Positions 1 to 6,143 of a stretch of 11,758 bases of DNA are shown here, piece after piece. Below the pieces are notes generated by a model. The model searched no databases, was not told the DNA's origin, and saw only the letters and a list, made by a program, of their open reading frames with translations. The DNA is from an uncultured Bacteroides sp. (GTDB taxonomy: Bacteria; Bacteroidota; Bacteroidia; Bacteroidales; Bacteroidaceae). The position numbers were made by a program, and so were the translations under genes. Within the stretch, counting starts at the first letter, position 1. Each line of letters begins with the position of its first letter. The stretch covers positions 1 through 11,758 of the forward strand of contig CAKUYM010000112.1 of NCBI GenBank assembly GCA_934716785.1, in the 5' to 3' direction.

Positions 1-249
1 GTCATATTCACACCACACGTGGTCGTTGGCTACGAATATACGATAGGAGTACTTTGACCATGCGGTCTTGATTTCGATGGATTGGGCATAGATTTCAATG
101 GTTGCCTCTGAACCGTATGCTTGGTCGCGAATCACAACGGTTGTCCGTCCGCTAATTTCTTCCTTCACGGAAGTCTGCCATTTCTCGGAATGCATGATTT
201 CTTCAATGATTTCTGGCAATTTCTCTTTAATCTCAAACTGTATTCTCAT
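1..249 (-). CDS. Hypothetical protein, N-terminal part only (runs off left edge)
   Basis: Reading the minus strand from an ATG at 249-247 gives 83 uninterrupted codons to the window edge, beginning MRIQFEIKEKLPEIIEEIM. The visible part has no signal peptide or membrane segment. It starts with a charged stretch rich in Glu, Lys and Ile that looks helical, followed by an alternating segment (TTVVIRDQAYGSEATIEIYA) that looks like beta strands, so a small cytosolic alpha/beta protein is likely. I do not recognise the family and assign no function. The upstream bases on the minus strand contain only a weak AGG, which is normal for Bacteroides. It is transcribed divergently from the patatin gene. 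The open frame and plausible composition favour a real gene over the opposite-strand reading frame here, but the C-terminus is missing. Confidence 0.6.
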   Translation of the reverse strand, partial: MRIQFEIKEKLPEIIEEIMHSEKWQTSVKEEISGRTTVVIRDQAYGSEATIEIYAQSIEIKTAWSKYSYRIFVANDHVWCEYD

Positions 250-371
250 GGTGTTTGCCTGCGGACAGGACTTTTTTGGTTTTCATTCTCAAACAATTAA
301 GTTTCTCTAAAGTTACGCAGATTGAACCGGAAAAACAAGTCTTTATCTGATTATTTATTGTTTTTGCCAAA

Positions 372-409
372 CTTTCTTGTAAATCACAAAGAAAGGCTAT
401 CTTTGTTTC
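372..409 (+). promoter_or_regulatory. Bacteroides-type promoter for the patatin gene, with overlapping dyads
   Basis: TATCTTTG at 398-405 matches the Bacteroides -7 consensus TAnnTTTG exactly. A TTG-containing -33 candidate lies at 376-379 (CTTG), 18 bases upstream and slightly shorter than the usual 19-21. The predicted start, near 412, would give a leader of about 85 bases to the ATG at 498. An inverted repeat (CTTTCTTGT at 372-380 and ACAAAGAAAG at 386-395, one bulged base) fills the spacer. A second exact one (ACAAAG at 386-391 and CTTTGT at 401-406) covers the -7 box. Both dyads are upstream of or at the promoter core, so they could be protein-binding sites rather than RNA hairpins. The promoter call is firm by motif; the operator role is inference. 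Confidence 0.6.
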
Positions 410-497
410 TCAAAAGAATCCGGGTGAAGCTGTGATGAAGTAGTAGTCTTCCATGCTGGTCGTTCGCCGGAAAACTGAAGTAAAAGTAACGAAAACA

Positions 498-1352
498 ATG
501 AAGAACTTGCAAATTGACGAATCTACCGGGTTGGTGTTGGAGGGCGGAGGAATGCGTGGCGTATTCACCTGCGGAGTGCTCGATTATCTGATGGACAACG
601 ACATACGTTTTCCTTATGTGATAGGGGTATCTGCCGGAGCGTGCAATGGACTTTCTTATGCTTCCCGCCAACGGGGCCGTGCTAAATACAGTAATATCGA
701 CCTGCTGGAGCAGTACAATTATATCGGTTTGAAGTATCTGCTCAAGAAACGGAATATCCTCGACTTCGATTTGTTATTCAATGAATTCCCGGAGCATATT
801 CTTCCTTATGATTATGAGGCATATTTTGCTTCGCCAGAGCGTTTTGTCATGGTGACTACCAACTGCCTGACGGGAGAAGCCAACTATTTTGAAGAAAAGA
901 AAGACAAGAACCGGGTGATTGACATCGTCCGCGCTTCCAGCAGTCTACCCATTGTCTGTCCCATAGCTTATGTAGACGGTATCCCGATGCTCGACGGGGG
1001 AATCGTCGATTCTATTCCTTTGCAGCATGCCATTGCCGACGGTTACACCCGCAATCTTGTCGTACTCACCCGCAATCGCGGATATCGGAAGGACAGTAAA
1101 GATATTCATGTGCCGCCGTTCATCTACCGGAAGTATCCGAAACTGCGTGAAGCATTGAGCCGTCGTTGTGCCGTGTATAATGAGCAGTTGGAGATGGTGG
1201 AACGCATGGAGGACGAAGGAAAGATTACAGTTATCCGTCCACTGAAGCCTGTTGCCGTAGACCGCATCGAGAAAGATGTGCGGAAACTGACGGAGTTTTA
1301 TCAGGAAGGATACGAGTGTGCAAGGGCTTTATTTGAGAAATACTTCTTTTAG
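498..1352 (+). CDS. Patatin-like phospholipase / acyl hydrolase (YjjU-like)
   Basis: This 284-residue protein has a patatin fold: a Ser-Asp dyad serine hydrolase expected to cleave acyl esters of (phospho)lipids. The oxyanion-hole loop GGGMRG is at residues 16-21, the nucleophile elbow GVSAG at 43-47 with Ser45, and the second dyad residue is Asp166 in MLDGGIVDS. The C-terminal ~90 residues (KYPKLREALSRR onward) match the tail domain (DUF6363-type) of the bacterial YjjU-like branch. There is no signal peptide, so it is predicted to be cytosolic. I chose the ATG at 498 over the in-frame ATG at 453 because homologues begin a few residues before the GLVLEGGG strand, and the extra 15 residues (MLVVRRKTEVKVTKT) look like translated leader. 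It is preceded by a TAnnTTTG promoter. The natural substrate cannot be read from sequence. A functional link to the downstream hydrolases is unlikely. Confidence 0.92.
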   Translation: MKNLQIDESTGLVLEGGGMRGVFTCGVLDYLMDNDIRFPYVIGVSAGACNGLSYASRQRGRAKYSNIDLLEQYNYIGLKYLLKKRNILDFDLLFNEFPEHILPYDYEAYFASPERFVMVTTNCLTGEANYFEEKKDKNRVIDIVRASSSLPIVCPIAYVDGIPMLDGGIVDSIPLQHAIADGYTRNLVVLTRNRGYRKDSKDIHVPPFIYRKYPKLREALSRRCAVYNEQLEMVERMEDEGKITVIRPLKPVAVDRIEKDVRKLTEFYQEGYECARALFEKYFF

Positions 1353-1532
1353 ACCATAGCTGATGATTGCCATAGTCTTGATATGGTACTTTTATCCGAT
1401 GTTTTTTCATAGTTTTTCTGTTACATATCCTTTTTTCTTTCCGATTAATTCGATTTTAAGTTTTTATTAATTCGATTTTGTGGAGTTTATTAATGCCTTC
1501 CTCTTTATTTTGCCGAAAAATAATTTTCAGCT
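1353..1532 (+). promoter_or_regulatory. Probable control region of the glycoside hydrolase operon
   Basis: These 180 AT-rich bases separate the patatin stop from the GH95 start and are the only sizeable gap ahead of the four-gene hydrolase unit. They contain a direct repeat (separate entry) and a poor core-promoter candidate: TATTTTG at 1506-1512, which has a one-base gap where the Bacteroides -7 box TAnnTTTG has two. No good -33 element is spaced correctly. A weak core next to repeated sites is what an activator-dependent promoter would look like, for example under a hybrid two-component system or AraC-type regulator, as is common for Bacteroides polysaccharide loci. No convincing terminator for the patatin gene was seen here. 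The start site and regulator are unknown. Confidence 0.45.
1444..1479 (+). repeat. 14-base direct repeat, two copies at 22-base spacing
   Basis: ATTAATTCGATTTT occurs exactly at 1444-1457 and again at 1466-1479. The start-to-start distance of 22 bases is close to two DNA helix turns. A third, degenerate ATTAAT follows at 1489-1494, 23 bases further on. The last copy lies 53 bases upstream of the GH95 start codon. The regular spacing would place the copies on one face of the helix, as expected for a dimeric or tandem-bound activator. AT-rich sequence makes chance repeats easier, but a 14-base exact match containing TTCG is unlikely to be only compositional. Confidence 0.6.
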
Positions 1533-3965
1533 ATGAGGAACTCAATTGTATATTTTTACTTATTAGTTTGTTGTATTACTGCAAAGGCGGAAGAACTGAA
1601 ACTTTGGTATAGTCATCCGGCCAAAGAATGGGTAGAGGCTTTACCTTTGGGAAATTCCCGTTTGGGCGCTATGGTATATGGCAGTCCGTACGAAGAGGAA
1701 ATACAGTTAAATGAAGAAACTGTTTGGGGAGGCAGTCCATATCGGAATGATAATCCGGAAGCTTACGGTGTTTTGTCCGAAGTGCGAAAACTTATTTTTG
1801 CAGGAAGAGAGATTGACGCGGAAAAGTTATGGAAAGAACATGCTTTTACCAAACAGAATGGGATGCCTTATCAAACTGTCGGTAGTTTGAAACTGCACTT
1901 TCCCGGTCATGAAAAGTATACCGATTATTACCGTGATTTGAATATTGAGAATGCGGTGGCTACTGTCTCTTATAAAGTGAGAAATGTGACCTATACACGT
2001 ACCTTATTTACTTCCTTGGCAGATAACGCCTTAATTATACATCTGGAAGCAGACCAACCCCGTTCTATCGCATTCGAAGCGTCTTATATCACACCGTTTG
2101 AAGAAAGTACTGTAACTGCTAAAAAGAATCGGCTGACTTTATCCGCCCAAGCTTCTGCACACGAAGAAGTTCCGGCTGCCATTCGTCTGGAGAGCCAGGC
2201 GCGCATAAAAACTTCCGGTGGTAGGGTTAAGAGTGATAACGGAAAATTGATAGTGACAGAAGCGGATGCGGTGACTATTTATATTTCGGCAGCCACCAAT
2301 TTTGTGAATTACCGAGATGTCTCTGCCAATGAGAGTAAAAGGGTGGACGCGACATTGAATCAAGTTGAGAAAAAGTTATATAGGCAACTTTTGGACAGCC
2401 ACATCGGGAAGTATCAACAACAGTTTGGGAGGGTTAAACTGGACTTGGGACATTCACCTGCTTCACAAAAAGAAACTCCGGTTCGTCTGAAAGAGTTCCG
2501 TGAGGGGAACGATCCTGCTTTAGTCACGCTTATGTTTCAGTTCGGACGTTACTTGCTTATCTCGTCTTCGCAACCCGGAGGACAGCCTGCCAATTTGCAG
2601 GGAATATGGAATCAACACCTTTTGGCACCTTGGGATGGGAAATATACAATAAATATCAATACTGAAATGAATTATTGGCCGGCTGAAGTAACCAACTTGC
2701 CGGAAACACATGAACCGTTGTTCCGGTTAGTGAATGAATTGGCCGAAACTGGTAAGAAAACAGCGCAGACTATGTACCATTGCAATGGTTGGGTGGCTCA
2801 TCATAATACCGATATATGGAGAGCGACAGGACCGGTGGACGGTCCTTTCTACGGAACGTGGCCGAATGGAGGAGCTTGGTTGAGCCAGCATTTGTGGCAA
2901 CATTATCTTTATACCGGAGATAAGGACTTCCTGATTAAGAATTATCCGGTATTGAAAGGAGCTGCTGACTTCTATCTGGATTTCTTGGTGGAACACCCGC
3001 AGTATCATTGGCTGGTCACTACTCCGTCCATGTCTCCCGAACAAGGTTCGCCAAGAAAGGAAACAAGTCTGACAGCCGGTTGTACAATGGATAATCAAAT
3101 AGTATTTGACGTGTTGAGCAACGCTTTGCAAGCTGCAAAGATTGTAGGAGAAGATATAGCTTATCGGGATAAGGTAAAAAAAGCGTTGGACCGTTTGCCG
3201 CCGATGCAGATTGGCAAGTATAACCAATTGCAGGAGTGGTTGGAGGATGTGGATGACCCCAAAAGCGATCACCGGCATGTGTCTCATTTGTATGGCTTGT
3301 ATCCAAGTAATCAGATATCTCCATATGCGTATCCGAGGTTGTTTCAGGCTGCCAAACGCTCGCTGCTCTATCGGGGGGATATGGCGACGGGATGGTCTAT
3401 CGGTTGGAAGATTAATTTATGGGCGCGTCTTTTAGATGGAGATCATGCCTATAAAATTATAGGGAATATGCTTAATCTGGTGGAAGAGGGGAATCCGGCC
3501 GGTCGGACCTATCCTAACTTGTTTGATGCTCATCCCCCTTTTCAGATAGACGGTAACTTCGGTTTTACGGCAGGAGTTGCAGAAATGCTGCTTCAAAGTC
3601 ATGATAATGCTTTGCATCTGTTGCCGGCTTTGCCGACAGTCTGGCAGAAAGGGCATGTTTCAGGTTTAGTGGCTCGTGGAGCTTTTGAGGTCGATATGAG
3701 TTGGGAAGGAGGAGAACTGTTGACTGCCACTATTTTATCTCGCATCGGAGGTAATTTGCGTGTTCGCTCTTACGTACCTCTTGAGGGGGAAGGATTGAAA
3801 GAAGCGAAAGGAGGTAATTCCAATCCTTTCATGAGTGGTGCTGATATAAAAGATCCTTTACAGGCATCGGAATTGTGTCCTCAATATCCTATGCTGTATA
3901 AGGTTTATGAATATGATATAGTGACAAAAGCAAGAGGTGAATATATCATCCGGAGAAAAAGATAA
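1533..3965 (+). CDS. GH95 alpha-L-fucosidase / alpha-L-galactosidase, secreted
   Basis: This 810-residue enzyme is predicted to release a terminal alpha-L-fucose or alpha-L-galactose with inversion. Residues 1-19 are a signal peptide ending AKA before EEL. The preceding Cys residues do not form a good lipobox, so it is probably periplasmic. Residues ~24-265 are the N-terminal beta domain with the family signature [16 protein letters not shown]. An (alpha/alpha)6 catalytic barrel follows, with a C-terminal beta domain from ~725. The residues aligning to the Bifidobacterium bifidum AfcA catalytic set are Asn374 and Asn376 (in [12 protein letters not shown]), Glu503 (in PSMSPEQG) and Asp673 (in QIDGNFG). 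Residue 372, two before Asn374, is Thr, where AfcA-type and plant fucosidases have His; this may mark L-galactose preference. It is the first gene of the operon, 23 bases from the next. Family is certain, exact sugar is not. Confidence 0.93.
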   Translation: MRNSIVYFYLLVCCITAKAEELKLWYSHPAKEWVEALPLGNSRLGAMVYGSPYEEEIQLNEETVWGGSPYRNDNPEAYGVLSEVRKLIFAGREIDAEKLWKEHAFTKQNGMPYQTVGSLKLHFPGHEKYTDYYRDLNIENAVATVSYKVRNVTYTRTLFTSLADNALIIHLEADQPRSIAFEASYITPFEESTVTAKKNRLTLSAQASAHEEVPAAIRLESQARIKTSGGRVKSDNGKLIVTEADAVTIYISAATNFVNYRDVSANESKRVDATLNQVEKKLYRQLLDSHIGKYQQQFGRVKLDLGHSPASQKETPVRLKEFREGNDPALVTLMFQFGRYLLISSSQPGGQPANLQGIWNQHLLAPWDGKYTININTEMNYWPAEVTNLPETHEPLFRLVNELAETGKKTAQTMYHCNGWVAHHNTDIWRATGPVDGPFYGTWPNGGAWLSQHLWQHYLYTGDKDFLIKNYPVLKGAADFYLDFLVEHPQYHWLVTTPSMSPEQGSPRKETSLTAGCTMDNQIVFDVLSNALQAAKIVGEDIAYRDKVKKALDRLPPMQIGKYNQLQEWLEDVDDPKSDHRHVSHLYGLYPSNQISPYAYPRLFQAAKRSLLYRGDMATGWSIGWKINLWARLLDGDHAYKIIGNMLNLVEEGNPAGRTYPNLFDAHPPFQIDGNFGFTAGVAEMLLQSHDNALHLLPALPTVWQKGHVSGLVARGAFEVDMSWEGGELLTATILSRIGGNLRVRSYVPLEGEGLKEAKGGNSNPFMSGADIKDPLQASELCPQYPMLYKVYEYDIVTKARGEYIIRRKR

Positions 3966-3988
3966 TATAATGTGAAAAACAAAGGTAT

Positions 3989-6097
3989 ATGGTAAAAAGA
4001 TTTGATTGGTTAGCTTTTTGTCTGTTGTTTTCAATAGGTATGATGGCAAAAAGCGGAGGTAAACAATATGACTCTTACAAAGGGTTAGTAATGGCCGGAT
4101 ACCAGGGGTGGTTCAATGCTCCTGGTGATGGTTCCGGCCGTGGATGGTATCATTATAATGGCAGTGACGGTTTTCGGCCCGGTTCCTGTTCGATAGATTT
4201 CTGGCCGGAAGTATCGGAATATAAGAAACTTTATAAGACAGAGTTCACTTTTGCGGATGGCAAACCGGCAGCTGTATTTTCTTCTTCTGACAAGTCTACG
4301 GTTGATCTTCATTTTAAATGGATGAAACAGTATGGATTGGATGGAGTGTTTATGCAACGTTTTGTAGCGGAGATTCGAAACGAGAGTGGTTTGAAACATT
4401 TTAATAAAGTGTTGGATTCAGCCATGAAATCTGCGAATAAATACGAACGCGCAATCTGTGTGATGTATGACTTGAGCGGAATGCGGTCGGGAGAAGAAAA
4501 ACTATTATTAAAAGATATTGATGAAATAGCAAAGCGTTATTCATTGAAGGACCATGCAGAAAATCCCTCATATTTATATCATAACGGCAAACCGTTGGTT
4601 GCGGTATGGGGGGTAGGGTTTAATGATAACCGCTGTTATGGGTTGAGTGAAGCTGAGGCTATAGTTAATGGCTTGAAATCTCAGGGATTCAGTGTTATGC
4701 TCGGAGTGCCTACACAATGGCGTGAATTGGAAGGGGATACGGAATCTGATTCGCGTTTGCATGAACTCATCAGAAAATGCGATATTCTGATGCCTTGGTT
4801 TGTGGGACGCTATAATGAAATGACCTATCCTAAGTATCAGAAATTGGTTGAAGAGGATATTCAGTGGGCAAAGAAGAATCAGGTAGATTATGCACCATTG
4901 GTTTTTCCGGGGTTCTCATGGGGAAATATGAAAGGAAAAGAACATAATTCGTTTATTCCTCGAAATAAAGGTTCTTTTCTTTGGAAACAGTTGATGGGAG
5001 CCATTCGTGCAGGGGCTGAAATGATTTATGTAGCCATGTTTGATGAAATAGACGAAGGAACGGCCATCTTTAAATGTGCCAAAAAAGTTCCGGTAGGTGA
5101 AAGTACATTTGTGCCTATCGAGGAGGGTGTGGAAAGCGACCATTATCTGAAATTGGTGGGTGAAGCCGGTAAGATTTTGCGTAAGGAAAAGGCGGTAGCG
5201 TTTGATGCCAGTCTGAATCCTGTAGCTCCGAATCCTTTTATCCGGCATATGTATACGGCTGATCCTTCCGCACATGTATGGAATGACGGGCGGCTGTATG
5301 TATATGCTTCACATGATATTGCTCCACCGCGTGGCTGTGACTTAATGGACCGCTATCATGTCTTTTCTACCGACGATATGGTGCATTGGACAGATCACGG
5401 AGAGATTCTTAGTTCTGAGCAAGTGCCTTGGGGACGTAAAGAAGGAGGTTTTATGTGGGCACCGGATTGCGCTTATAAGAATGGAACTTACTATTTTTAC
5501 TTCCCGCATCCGAGTGATACGAATTGGGACAACAGTTGGAAGATAGGAGTAGCTACAAGTCGTAAGCCGGCTGAAGGATTTGAAGTCAAAGGGTATATTG
5601 AGGGAATGGATCCGATGATTGACCCTTGTGTTTTTGTGGATGATGACGGACAGGCTTATATCTACCATGGCGGTGGTGGCATCTGCAAAGGTGGCAAACT
5701 AAAAGACAATATGATGGAGCTGGATGGACCGATGCAATTGATGGAAGGGCTGGAAGACTTCCACGAAGCGGCTTGGGTTCACAAATATAATGGTAAATAT
5801 TATCTATCTTATTCCGACAATCATGATGAAAACTGGAATGATGGTGTGAAAGGAGACAACAGGATGCGATATGCTGTCAGTGATTCACCGTTGGGACCTT
5901 GGGAGTCGAAAGGCATTTATATGGAACCGACGGATAGTTATACTAATCACGGCTCAATTGTGGAGTTTAAAGGGCAATGGTATTCTTTTTATCATAACAG
6001 TGCGTTGTCCCGTCACGACTGGCTTCGTTCCATTTGCGTGGATAAGTTATATTACAATCCGGATGGAACGATACAGGTTGTAAAACAGACTAAATAA
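3989..6097 (+). CDS. Two-enzyme fusion: GH71/99-like domain plus GH43 domain, secreted
   Basis: This 702-residue protein has a signal peptide (about residues 1-20, SIGMMA). Residues ~27-395 resemble the GH71/GH99-like TIM-barrel group: it opens VMAGYQGWFNAPGDG and ends in YVAMFDEIDEGT. Glu353 and Glu356 there have the same three-residue spacing as the two active-site glutamates of GH99 endo-mannosidases. Residues ~405-700 are a GH43 five-bladed propeller, with probable base Asp425 (YTADPSAHVW), pKa-tuning Asp545 (MIDPCVFVDDDG), acid Glu593 (FHEAAWVHK) and metal-site His654 (TNHGSIVEF). GH43 members commonly release alpha-L-arabinofuranose or beta-xylose; the subfamily and both substrates are unassigned. 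Both domains keep their carboxylates, so both may be active. The start ATG has an AAAGG three bases upstream. The frame is continuous across the linker, with no sign of a frameshift join. Confidence 0.88.
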   Translation: MVKRFDWLAFCLLFSIGMMAKSGGKQYDSYKGLVMAGYQGWFNAPGDGSGRGWYHYNGSDGFRPGSCSIDFWPEVSEYKKLYKTEFTFADGKPAAVFSSSDKSTVDLHFKWMKQYGLDGVFMQRFVAEIRNESGLKHFNKVLDSAMKSANKYERAICVMYDLSGMRSGEEKLLLKDIDEIAKRYSLKDHAENPSYLYHNGKPLVAVWGVGFNDNRCYGLSEAEAIVNGLKSQGFSVMLGVPTQWRELEGDTESDSRLHELIRKCDILMPWFVGRYNEMTYPKYQKLVEEDIQWAKKNQVDYAPLVFPGFSWGNMKGKEHNSFIPRNKGSFLWKQLMGAIRAGAEMIYVAMFDEIDEGTAIFKCAKKVPVGESTFVPIEEGVESDHYLKLVGEAGKILRKEKAVAFDASLNPVAPNPFIRHMYTADPSAHVWNDGRLYVYASHDIAPPRGCDLMDRYHVFSTDDMVHWTDHGEILSSEQVPWGRKEGGFMWAPDCAYKNGTYYFYFPHPSDTNWDNSWKIGVATSRKPAEGFEVKGYIEGMDPMIDPCVFVDDDGQAYIYHGGGGICKGGKLKDNMMELDGPMQLMEGLEDFHEAAWVHKYNGKYYLSYSDNHDENWNDGVKGDNRMRYAVSDSPLGPWESKGIYMEPTDSYTNHGSIVEFKGQWYSFYHNSALSRHDWLRSICVDKLYYNPDGTIQVVKQTK

Positions 6098-6143
6098 GAG
6101 AATAAATTCTATAGGAAAGCAATAATTATATAAACCATAAAAC

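Noticed and set aside
98..310. Plus-strand 70-residue reading frame
   Set aside because: It lies opposite the minus-strand hypothetical gene and its protein has no recognisable features.
453..497. Upstream in-frame ATG extending the patatin protein by 15 residues
   Set aside because: The extension (MLVVRRKTEVKVTKT) is basic and unlike the N-termini of this family, which begin close to the GLVLEGGG strand; the ATG at 498 is preferred.
1353..1387. ACCATA / TATGGT pair just after the patatin stop as a terminator
   Set aside because: Only six pairs separated by more than twenty bases, with no T-run directly after; not convincing.
2727..3324. Long minus-strand frames inside the GH95 gene (186 and 101 residues)
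   Set aside because: They mirror a strongly conserved GH95 coding stretch, have Cys/His/Arg-rich unstructured composition and no start context.
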